In this document: positions 41,252 through 48,774 of the stretch, piece by piece
Layout of the letters: each line of letters begins with the position of its first letter
Position numbering within the stretch: position 1 is the first letter of the stretch
NCBI RefSeq assembly: GCF_012927305.1
Contig: NZ_JABBGH010000003.1
Location: 1-64,000 of the forward strand
Length of the DNA: 64,000 nt
From: Hymenobacter polaris
Lineage (GTDB): Bacteria; Bacteroidota; Bacteroidia; Cytophagales; Hymenobacteraceae
Reading direction: 5' to 3'
Translations under genes and position numbers: made by a program
Notes under the pieces: generated by a model
What the model was told of the DNA's origin: nothing
Databases searched by the model: none
Seen by the model: the letters and a program-made list of their open reading frames with translations, nothing else

Positions 41252-42425
41252 AGCCGGGCTTGCCGCGCGCGCCGCGCGCTACGGGCGCGGCCTAGGCCTA
41301 CTACTGCTAGGGCTGCTGCTCAAAAGCTGCGAAGTACCCGATGTGCAGCCTTTTACGAAAGCCACCATCGCCATGGGAACGGCCATTGAGGAGAGCTTGC
41401 GCCGCGTGGTGGCCGACCTAAACCGGGTGCAGCTGCCCGCTGCCGAAACCCAAAACCGGATTCAGCTCGACACCGCCCGGCAGCAGCTAACCCGCAAGGC
41501 GCACAAATTTGCCGAGGTGGCGCACGCCTTCGATGCCTACGCCCACGCCCTGGACGCGGTGGCGGCAGCCGGCCAAAAGCGCGGCGCGGCCATCAACCAG
41601 GTTTTTGCCGCTACGCAAGCTATTGCTACGAAAAGCGCGGAGTTTTTGAGTGCCGCGCTGCCGGTAGCAGCCCCCATCAACGCGACCGCGCAGCCCATCT
41701 TGAAGGCGCTGGGCAAAGTGGCGACTGACCTCAACGCTGCCAAAACAATTCATAGCCTCGGCAAGCTGGCCTCGCCCGCGCAGGACTCCGCCATTCAGCT
41801 ATCGGCGCAGCTACTGCGCCTGGGCATGCGGCACTTCTACGCCATCGACTCGACGGCCTACCAGCTTTCTTACGCCAACTTGCCCGACGGCTACCGCCAG
41901 GCGCAGTACTGGTACCAGTTTACGCTGCAGCGGCAAGATTCGCTGGTGAGCCTGCTGGCAGCGCTCACGCAGGCCGATAACTTGGTGCGGGCCGGTAAGT
42001 ATGCCTCGCTGGAAAACCCCATCGACCACGACGGCCCCCTGGACCACATCCGGCAGTGGGACTACGACCCCCAGCGCACGGTAGCCACCGCCTATGCCGC
42101 CTGGCAGCGCCGCCGCAGCCCCGCGCAGCAGCGCCTGGCCAAAGCCGCGCTCCTGGATGCCCTGCGCCGCCGCGAGCTGTATTACCGGCCGCTAACCGAG
42201 CTGCCCCAGGCGCAGCTGGCGGCCGCCCAAGCCCGGTGTGGCGGCCCCGCCCGCGACGCGGCGCTGCTCAGCAAAAGCACCCAGCTGCTTGACACCTGGG
42301 CCAGTAGCCACCACGAGCTGCGCCTGCTGCTGGCCAAGGCCAGTCAGGTGAGCCGCCAAGACCTGGTGAGCTACGCCCAAACCGTGCAAACGCTGGCCGA
42401 AGAGTTAAGAGCCGCTAAAAAGTAA
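41238..42425 (+). CDS. Helical lipoprotein-like envelope protein, second gene of the unrecognised operon
   Basis: 395 aa. N-terminal signal with a hydrophobic core and LLLKSC, an acceptable but not ideal lipobox (Cys31). The mature protein is almost entirely alpha-helical with long Ala/Gln/Leu/Lys-rich segments (about 40-210) and an Arg-rich second half. No known domain. Overlap with the upstream membrane protein and a 20-bp gap to the next gene indicate one transcript. Possible structural or scaffold role at the inner face of the outer membrane; this is inference. Confidence 0.65.
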   Translation: MQRFKAGLAARAARYGRGLGLLLLGLLLKSCEVPDVQPFTKATIAMGTAIEESLRRVVADLNRVQLPAAETQNRIQLDTARQQLTRKAHKFAEVAHAFDAYAHALDAVAAAGQKRGAAINQVFAATQAIATKSAEFLSAALPVAAPINATAQPILKALGKVATDLNAAKTIHSLGKLASPAQDSAIQLSAQLLRLGMRHFYAIDSTAYQLSYANLPDGYRQAQYWYQFTLQRQDSLVSLLAALTQADNLVRAGKYASLENPIDHDGPLDHIRQWDYDPQRTVATAYAAWQRRRSPAQQRLAKAALLDALRRRELYYRPLTELPQAQLAAAQARCGGPARDAALLSKSTQLLDTWASSHHELRLLLAKASQVSRQDLVSYAQTVQTLAEELRAAKK

Positions 42426-42445
42426 CCTTTCTCATCCCCTACCCA

Positions 42446-42925
42446 ATGGCCGCTATTGATTGGAATTCGCTCAGCTCCGCTACCGACTGGGAAGAGGCCC
42501 TAGGCACCCTGACCCAAGACGCCGCCGCAGCCAAAGCCGGCACCCCCGCCGACCGCCAGGCCGTAGAAAGCGAGCTAACAAACTTTTGGGTTATTCCCTG
42601 CCCCTTCACGAAAAAGACTGACCGAGCTCGGCAGCTGTACAATGAGTTGGTTTTAATTGACTTAAGTAGGCTCATTGACCAAGCTACCTTACCGCCGCCC
42701 ACTACTGCCCGCTTAGCCGCAGCAACTTCGCCCCGCCCCCTAGGGTTGCCCGAAACGAAGTTGGCCCACCAGGCACTCCAAGCCCTGAATGGCCTGCGCG
42801 AGCAGCACCGCCAGCAGCTGGCAGCGCACCTGGCTATGGCTTGGCAAATCAGCGCGTTGCAAGCTGCCGTGCAGGCCTTGCTGCCCGCGCCCCGACCTAT
42901 GCGCGGCAAGCGGCCAGCCAAGTAG
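42446..42925 (+). CDS. Helical cytoplasmic protein, third gene of the unrecognised operon
   Basis: 159 aa, no signal. Acidic N-terminus (MAAIDWNSLSSATDWEEALG), a central FWVIPCPFTKKTDRARQLYN segment near residue 47, a variable Pro/Thr linker and a C-terminal amphipathic helix ending in a basic RGKRPAK. The central stretch (42590-42680) is AT-richer than the rest. No family recognised. Confidence 0.6.
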   Translation: MAAIDWNSLSSATDWEEALGTLTQDAAAAKAGTPADRQAVESELTNFWVIPCPFTKKTDRARQLYNELVLIDLSRLIDQATLPPPTTARLAAATSPRPLGLPETKLAHQALQALNGLREQHRQQLAAHLAMAWQISALQAAVQALLPAPRPMRGKRPAK

Positions 42926-42947
42926 CAGCCGGCCCTAGGCCGGCTGC
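42925..42947. terminator. Perfect 23-bp palindrome between convergent genes
   Basis: GCAGCCGGCCCTAGGCCGGC and completion, immediately at the stop of the preceding gene and 30 bp before the ettA stop. It contains CCTAGG at its centre. No T run; likely an RNA hairpin ending both transcripts or an arm-only repeat. Confidence 0.5.
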
Positions 42948-42976
42948 GGACTAAATGTGCCTGACTAGGTAGCTGG

Positions 42977-44647
42977 CTAGCTTAGCTTACGGTAGCGCAC
43001 GCGCTTGGGCTCCACGTCGCCGAGGCGCTTGCGCTTAGCTTCCTCGTAGTCCGAAAAGTTGCCCTCGAACCACACCACTTCCGAGTCGCCCTCGAAGGCC
43101 AAGATGTGGGTGGCCAGGCGGTCGAGGAACCACCGGTCGTGCGAGATGATGACGGCGCAGCCGGCGAAGTTCTCCAGGGCATCTTCCAGGGCGCGGATGG
43201 CGTTCACGTCCAAGTCGTTGGTGGGCTCGTCGAGCAGCAGCAGGTTGGCGCCCTGCTTGAGGGTCATGGCCAGGTGCACGCGGTTTTTCTCGCCGCCTGA
43301 GAGCGTGCCGACCTTCTTTTCCTGGTCGCCGCCGCCGAAGTTGAACTTGCTGACGTAGGCCCTAGAGTTCACCGGCCGGCCGGCCAGCAGCATGGTTTCG
43401 GTGCCGCCCGTAATGGTGTCAAACACCGATTTGCTGCCGTCGAGCGAGTCGTGCTGCTGGTCGATGTAAGCCGTTTGCACCGTGGGGCCCACCGCGAAGG
43501 TGCCCGCATCAGGCTGCAGCTGGTCGGTTATCAGTCGAAACAGCGTGGTTTTGCCCGCCCCGTTGGGTCCAATGATGCCCACGATACCGCCCTGCGGCAG
43601 CGAAAACGACAGGTTCTCGAATAGCAGCCGGTCGCCAAACGCTTTGCGCAGACCCTCGGCTTCAATTACTTGCGCCCCTAGGCGCGGGCCGTCGGGGATG
43701 AACAGCTCCAGCTTCTGCTCCTTGTCTTTGGCTTCCTCGCCGGCCAGCTTTTCGTAGTTGGCTAGGCGGGCTTTACCCTTGCTCTGGCGGGCTTTGGGCG
43801 ACATGCGCACCCACTCCAGCTCGCGCTGCAGGGTTTTAGCGCGCTTGCTTTCGGTGTTCTCCTCCTTGGCCAGGCGCTCGGTTTTCTGCTCTAGCCAGCT
43901 GCTGTAGTTGCCCTTCCACGGAATGCCGGTGCCGCGGTCCAACTCCAAAATCCAGCCGGCCACGTTGTCGAGAAAGTAGCGGTCGTGGGTGACGGCAATG
44001 ACCGTGCCCTTGTACTGCTGCAAGTGCTGCTCGAGCCAGAGCACGCTCTCGGCGTCGAGGTGGTTGGTAGGCTCATCAAGCAGCAGCACGTCGGGCTCTT
44101 GCAGCAGCAGGCGGCACAGGGCCACCCGGCGCTTCTCGCCGCCCGAGAGATTGCCAATAATGGCCTCCTGGGGCGGGGTGCGCAAGGCATCCATGGCGCG
44201 CTCCAGCTTGCTGTCGAGGTTCCAGGCGTCGAGTTGGTCCAGCCGTTCCTGCACGGTACCCTGGCGCTCCAGCAGCTTGTCGAAGTCGGCGTCTTCGGCC
44301 CCGAAGGCCTCGTTTATCTCGTCGTATTCCTTGAGCAGGGCCACGGTTTCGGCGGCGCCTTCCTGCACTACTTCGAGCACCGTTTTGGTGGGGTCGAGCT
44401 GGGGCTCTTGCTCGAGGTAGCCCACTGAGTAGCCGGGCGAAAACACCACCTCGCCCTGAAACTGCTTATCGACGCCGGCAATAATTTTGAGCAAGCTCGA
44501 CTTGCCCGAGCCGTTGAGGCCAAGCACGCCGATTTTGGCGCCATAAAAAAACGAGAGATAGATATTTTTGAGAACTTGCTTCTGAGGCGGGTAAATCTTA
44601 CTTACCCCAGCCATGCTGAAGATGATGGTGGGCTGCTGGTCGGACAT
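42977..44647 (-). CDS. ettA: Energy-dependent translational throttle protein EttA (ABC-F)
   Basis: 556 aa soluble ABC-F ATPase that binds the ribosomal E site and couples translation to energy state. Two ATPase domains: Walker A GLNGSGKSS near residue 42 and GPNGAGKTT near 365; LSGGEKRR and LSGGEKNR signatures; both with DEPTNHLD/DEPTNDLD Walker B blocks. Between them lies the arm/linker region with WVRMSPKARQSKGKARLANYE, typical of EttA. Length and C-terminal RKRLGDVEPKRVRYRKL match the family. Confidence 0.95.
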   Translation of the reverse strand: MSDQQPTIIFSMAGVSKIYPPQKQVLKNIYLSFFYGAKIGVLGLNGSGKSSLLKIIAGVDKQFQGEVVFSPGYSVGYLEQEPQLDPTKTVLEVVQEGAAETVALLKEYDEINEAFGAEDADFDKLLERQGTVQERLDQLDAWNLDSKLERAMDALRTPPQEAIIGNLSGGEKRRVALCRLLLQEPDVLLLDEPTNHLDAESVLWLEQHLQQYKGTVIAVTHDRYFLDNVAGWILELDRGTGIPWKGNYSSWLEQKTERLAKEENTESKRAKTLQRELEWVRMSPKARQSKGKARLANYEKLAGEEAKDKEQKLELFIPDGPRLGAQVIEAEGLRKAFGDRLLFENLSFSLPQGGIVGIIGPNGAGKTTLFRLITDQLQPDAGTFAVGPTVQTAYIDQQHDSLDGSKSVFDTITGGTETMLLAGRPVNSRAYVSKFNFGGGDQEKKVGTLSGGEKNRVHLAMTLKQGANLLLLDEPTNDLDVNAIRALEDALENFAGCAVIISHDRWFLDRLATHILAFEGDSEVVWFEGNFSDYEEAKRKRLGDVEPKRVRYRKLS

Positions 44648-44910
44648 GCGAGGAGGCGAAGAGGTGGGGAACGCGCACGACCCTAGGGGCCGTAGCGCAA
44701 AGCTAGCGCGTTTTGGCGGCCAAGAACCAGGCGCCTCCCCTGGCCAAACCCCAAGTGCAGCTAGTTATTTTCTTGATAATCAACCTGTATTTAAGGCTAC
44801 ACTTCGCAAAAGTCCTAAACACGCAATTTCCCCCGTAAACTTGTAGTTCATTCTCTTCTTGCGCGCGCAGCTATCGGCTGCGTGCGGCGGCTCCACCCTA
44901 TCCTCTCCTA

Positions 44911-46233
44911 ATGCAACACCCCGACCACCCACTCACGGAAGCCAAGCGCTACGGCTATGTGGAAGACGGGGGCGTGTGGCTGCGCCCCGTACTGGGCCAG
45001 CCGGCCCGTCGCATCGGCTCGGTCAAAGGCACCGACGACGATGCTCTCCGCTACTTCGCCCAACGCTACACCGCTTTTCAAGCCAAGATTGACGAGCTGC
45101 TTGACCGCCTGCAAACGGCTGACAACCAAGGCTCTTACCTAATGAAGCTGCTGCACCTGCAGGAGCAAACCAAGCAGCACGACGGCCTGGGCGACTACCA
45201 GGCCCTTTACGACCGCCTGCACGCCGCCGAGGAGCAGCTGAACGGCTCGGTAGCCCGCAACCGCGAAAAAAACCTGGTCACCAAGCGCAGCCTCATTGCC
45301 CAGGCCGAAGCCCTACGCGACACCGTGGACTGGGTGGCGGCCAGCGAAACGGTGAAGGAGCTGCGCCAGGCCTGGCTGAAAACCGGCCCCGTAGATAAGC
45401 AGCTGACCGAGGAGCTGGAAAACCGTTTTCACACCGAAATCCAAGGCTTTTTCGACCGGCGCAAAGCCTTCCAGCTCGACCGCAAGGCCCTGACGCGCCG
45501 CACCGTGGAGCGCTACCGCGAGCTGGTGTGGGAAGCCGAGAAGCTGAAGAACTCCGAGCAGTTTGAGGCTACCTCGCGCCAGCTCAAGCAGCTGCAAACC
45601 GCCTGGCGCGACGTAAACGGCAACTTGCCCAAGAAGCAGGCCGCCGAGCTGTGGACCAAGTTTCGGGCGGCCAACAACCATTTCTTCGAGCGCCTCAAAA
45701 AGCACATCGAAAGCCAGCGCCCGGCCGAAGCCGCCGCCAGCACCGGCGTGCCCAGCACCCCCGAGCAAAGCCTGGTGCGCAAGCGCGAGCTGGCCCGCCG
45801 GGCCGAGGGCCTGCTTGGCCTGCCCCCCGCCCAGGGCGTAACGCAAGCCAAGGCCCTGCAAGCCGAGTGGAAGCAAAGCGGCGCCGTGCGCGGCCCCGAA
45901 AGCGACCAGTTGTGGCAGCGCTTTATGCTGGCCTGCGACAAAGTATTTGAGATGAGCGCCCTCGACTACTACCTGCGCAAGCGCCAGGGCGAGGGCGGCG
46001 AGCCCCTAGGCCCCGCAGAGCGCGCCCAAGCCAGCGTGGTGGCCCTGCGCAAGTTTATTGAGAGCGACCGGCAAGAACTGGCAACCTTACGCGACAATTT
46101 GGGTAAGCTACCCAACTCGGCCGCCAACGACCAGCACCGGCAGCTGCTGCAAGGCAAGATTCGTACTTTCGAACGGAAGGTGCAAACCAAAACTGAGCTG
46201 ATTGCGCTTTTCCAGCAAGCCGCTGGCGCTTAA
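44911..46233 (+). CDS. DUF349 domain protein
   Basis: 440 aa, highly helical. Several DUF349 repeats are visible as 'LKxLQxxWRxxG' units: VKELRQAWLKTGPVDKQLTE near residue 148, QLKQLQTAWRDVNGNLPKKQ near 225 and ALQAEWKQSGAVRGPESDQL near 310, each followed by LWxxFRxxxxxFF. Conserved throughout Bacteroidota, function unknown. It diverges from ettA across a 263-bp gap in which I see no gene. Confidence 0.88.
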   Translation: MQHPDHPLTEAKRYGYVEDGGVWLRPVLGQPARRIGSVKGTDDDALRYFAQRYTAFQAKIDELLDRLQTADNQGSYLMKLLHLQEQTKQHDGLGDYQALYDRLHAAEEQLNGSVARNREKNLVTKRSLIAQAEALRDTVDWVAASETVKELRQAWLKTGPVDKQLTEELENRFHTEIQGFFDRRKAFQLDRKALTRRTVERYRELVWEAEKLKNSEQFEATSRQLKQLQTAWRDVNGNLPKKQAAELWTKFRAANNHFFERLKKHIESQRPAEAAASTGVPSTPEQSLVRKRELARRAEGLLGLPPAQGVTQAKALQAEWKQSGAVRGPESDQLWQRFMLACDKVFEMSALDYYLRKRQGEGGEPLGPAERAQASVVALRKFIESDRQELATLRDNLGKLPNSAANDQHRQLLQGKIRTFERKVQTKTELIALFQQAAGA

Positions 46234-46308
46234 CTTCGGGCGGCGCTCGCACGTAGCGCTTTGTTTAACTGACTTTTTCCTGCACTTCAAGCTTAACTCC
46301 CTCCCTCT

Positions 46309-46530
46309 ATGTACTGGACCCTCGAACTAGCCTCTTATCTGGAAGATGCGCCCTGGCCCGCCACCAAAGACGAGCTGATTGACTTTTCCATCCGCTCGGG
46401 CGCTCCTATGGAGGTGGTCGAAAACCTGCAAGGCCTTGAGGATGACGGCCAGCCCTACGAGAACATCGAGGAGGTATGGCCCGACTACCCCACTAAAGAG
46501 GACTTCATGTTCAACGAAGACGAATACTAG
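46309..46530 (+). CDS. DUF2795 domain protein
   Basis: 73 aa, small and acidic: MYWTLELASYLEDAPWPATK, then ELIDFSIRSGAPMEVVENLQ and an acidic tail. It matches the DUF2795 proteins found next to DUF349 in many Bacteroidota. No catalytic residues are evident. It follows the DUF349 gene by 75 bp and is probably on the same transcript. Confidence 0.88.
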   Translation: MYWTLELASYLEDAPWPATKDELIDFSIRSGAPMEVVENLQGLEDDGQPYENIEEVWPDYPTKEDFMFNEDEY

Positions 46531-46630
46531 ATTAGTGACTAATTACTAGTGACTAGTGACAACTCTTCAACGTTAGGCGGGCCATGCTTGCTTTTACTTA
46601 TTAGTCACTAGTCGCTTGTCACTAGTCATT
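46531..46630. repeat. TAGTGACTA-based inverted repeat before the ABC ATPase
   Basis: ATTAGTGACTAATTACTAGT... on the left (46531-46560) and TTAGTCACTAGTCGCTTGTC... on the right (46601-46630) are imperfect inverse copies with internal repeats of the octamer-like TGACTAGT. The right arm contains the only plausible start codon (TTG, 46616) of the downstream gene. Confidence 0.7.
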
Positions 46631-47344
46631 CAAAGCTTAGTCGCGGAGTACCCCAACCGGGTGCTGCTCCGCGACTTTTCGTTGGTGCTGCCCCCTAGGC
46701 CCACGTTTGTAGCCATCCTGGGGCACAACGGCGCGGGCAAAACCACCCTGCTACGGGTGCTGACGGGGCAGCTGCCCTACCAGGGCTCGGTGCGCCTAGG
46801 GGGCCCCGAGGAGCTGCGCACCCTGCGCGGCCCGGCCCTGGCCCGGCGCCTGGGCTACCTGCCCCAGCGCGGCACCTTAGAGTTTGGCCTGCCCGTGCGT
46901 GAGCTGGTGGTGATGGGCCGCTACCGCCACCACGGCCTACTGGGCACCTACGGCCCCGCCGACTACGCCCGCGCCGATGCGGCCCTGGAGGTTGTGGGCA
47001 TCGCTCAGCTGGCCAACCAGGACTTCCGGCAGCTGTCGGGCGGCGAGCAGCAGCTGGTGTGGCTGGCCCAGCTCTCGCTGCAAGCGGCGCCGCTGTACCT
47101 GCTCGACGAGCCTACCCAGCAGCTCGATGTATATTACCGCCAGCGGGTATTTGAGCTGATAACCAGCTGGGTAGAAGTGGATAAGCGCACCGTGCTGTGC
47201 ACCACTCACGATTTGGATAGCCTACCGGGCCTGCCAGGCTATTTACTCAATTTATCGCGCCCTAGACCCGTACTGGTGCCCATCAGCCCCGAGGCCGTGC
47301 GGACCGAATATAATTTTTTGGCGCGCAAGGGTCCGCGAGGTTAA
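46616..47344 (+). CDS. ABC transporter ATP-binding protein (iron-siderophore/vitamin B12 type), orphan
   Basis: 242 aa. Walker A GHNGAGKTT near residue 36, signature LSGGEQQLVWLAQL near 140 and Walker B LYLLDEPTQQLD near 160; order and length match FecE/BtuD-like importers. No permease or binding protein is encoded nearby. The frame has no ATG before Walker A; the TTG start lies inside the TAGTGACTA repeat, so the repeat appears to have replaced the original 5' end. The last residues (GPRG) and the stop come from the palindrome at 47329-47422. Confidence 0.82.
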   Translation: MSLVIQSLVAEYPNRVLLRDFSLVLPPRPTFVAILGHNGAGKTTLLRVLTGQLPYQGSVRLGGPEELRTLRGPALARRLGYLPQRGTLEFGLPVRELVVMGRYRHHGLLGTYGPADYARADAALEVVGIAQLANQDFRQLSGGEQQLVWLAQLSLQAAPLYLLDEPTQQLDVYYRQRVFELITSWVEVDKRTVLCTTHDLDSLPGLPGYLLNLSRPRPVLVPISPEAVRTEYNFLARKGPRG

Positions 47345-47422
47345 GCGAGGTTTCGCCAGGTTTTTGCTGGCTAAATAGCAATGATTCTAACCTGGCGAAA
47401 CCTCGTCTAACCTTGCGAACCC
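47329..47422. repeat. 34-bp-arm palindrome overlapping the ends of two convergent genes
   Basis: Left arm GGGTCCGCGAGGTTAAGCGA... and right arm (inverse) GGGTTCGCAAGGTTAGACGA... share about 34 positions with few differences. Each arm encodes a Gly-x-x-Gly end and the stop codon of its gene (GPRG-stop for the ATPase, GSQG-stop for the cyclase). Confidence 0.8.
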
Positions 47423-48621
47423 TTGCGCCGCCCCGGCTGGCCGCGCAGCACCTGCCAGATGGAGCGCAGAAAAGGCCCCGCCGATACTGAGTTCATAATG
47501 CGCAGGTTATCGGCCCAGGAGGTTTGTTCGTTTAGAAACTGCAGGATGCGCGCCACTGGGTTGCGCTCGAACAGCTGCCGGAAGATGTCGCGGGTGCGCT
47601 CGCCCCGGCGCTGCATGATGTCGAGCAGCAGCGTGTCAAAGAGGCGAAACTGCCAGCGGTCGCCGGTGGCGTCGGCGGGCGGGTGGCCAGTAGTCGCCAG
47701 CGCCGCCACCAGCCGCGCCGACTGCGCCTGAATGCGCTGAAAGGCGTAGCCGGTGCTGGGCTTGGCCCGGCCGGCGCGCGTGCCCAGGTTAATGATGCGC
47801 GCCCCCGCGCGGGCCGGCAGCGGGTGGTCGCTCATCGGGATGGCGCCTATTTCTTCCTCCACCACGCGGTAATGGCCGTCGGCGAGCCCTAGGGTACCAC
47901 GCAGGTAGTCAAGGATGTACGCCTCATACTCGGCCTTAGGCAGGCGCTGGGCCGAGAAGAGTGTGTACTCGACCAGCGCGCGGCGCGGGCCGAAGGGCAG
48001 CACGTACATAAAGCGCGCCTCGTAGTGCTGCGGCCCCCGAAAGTCCATAAACTCCACCACGGTGGGGTCAAATACGTCGCGGTCGGTTTCAATTTCCCAG
48101 CCTACGAAGTGCTGCAGCAGGTAGCGGTGCCTATCGGGCCTAGGGGCAATAGCGGGCGGGCGGCTGTCGAAGGCGTAGCGGGCGCGGTAGCGGCGGCCGT
48201 CGGCCAGGCGGGCTTCTACGCCGCCGGGCACTTCTAGCACGCCGCTCACCTCGCCCTGCACCTGGGTAAACTGCCGGGGCCGCGCCGCCAGCGCCGCGTG
48301 CACGAAGCGGTAAAAGTCGAGCCCCCGAATGCTGTAGTAACGGTAGGACCCTAGGGATAGCACCCGCTCGAAGCCCGGCGCCCGGAAGGCAATGGCGTCC
48401 CACCGGCCGCGCGCCAGGTGGTCGAAGGGGCCGGGCGCGTCGGCCCAGTAGCTCCAGGTGCGGTCGTTCTGGGTTTTGGGCTCGGGCTCGATGAGCAGCA
48501 CGCGCTGGCCAGCCAAGCGCGGCTCCTGAGCTAGGTGGTAGGCCAGGCTGAGGCCGGCCGCGCCGCCGCCCACCAGCAGGTAGTCGTAGGTATCAGCGGC
48601 GTCGGGGGTGGCCTTGGGCAT
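47407..48621 (-). CDS. crtY: Lycopene beta-cyclase family protein
   Basis: 404 aa FAD/NAD(P)-dependent enzyme forming beta-rings of carotenoids. N-terminal dinucleotide fold YDYLLVGGGAAGLSLAYHLA at about residues 13-32, the CrtY-type KTQNDRTWSYW block near 48, and motifs FMDFRGPQ near 192 and FMYVLPFGPRRALVEYTLF near 205. Carotenoid pigmentation fits a Hymenobacter-like host. No other crt genes lie in the window. It is convergent with the ABC ATPase gene, the two sharing a palindrome at their stops. Confidence 0.88.
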   Translation of the reverse strand: MPKATPDAADTYDYLLVGGGAAGLSLAYHLAQEPRLAGQRVLLIEPEPKTQNDRTWSYWADAPGPFDHLARGRWDAIAFRAPGFERVLSLGSYRYYSIRGLDFYRFVHAALAARPRQFTQVQGEVSGVLEVPGGVEARLADGRRYRARYAFDSRPPAIAPRPDRHRYLLQHFVGWEIETDRDVFDPTVVEFMDFRGPQHYEARFMYVLPFGPRRALVEYTLFSAQRLPKAEYEAYILDYLRGTLGLADGHYRVVEEEIGAIPMSDHPLPARAGARIINLGTRAGRAKPSTGYAFQRIQAQSARLVAALATTGHPPADATGDRWQFRLFDTLLLDIMQRRGERTRDIFRQLFERNPVARILQFLNEQTSWADNLRIMNSVSAGPFLRSIWQVLRGQPGRRKGSQG

Positions 48622-48774
48622 GGTGCAAAGATGGGGCCGCCGCCGCCCCGATTTGGCTGGGCCGGGCCTGGGTGTTAGGTTCGTAGTGGCAACGCCTTGA
48701 TTTACCTAATTATAGCATTTTATCAACTTCCAGCGTTACGATACTTAGCAGGACCCATTTTATTTGGTATTATT

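Noticed and set aside
44613-44846. 77-codon ORF between ettA and DUF349
   Set aside because: Begins antisense to ettA and has no conserved features; the gap likely holds two divergent promoters.
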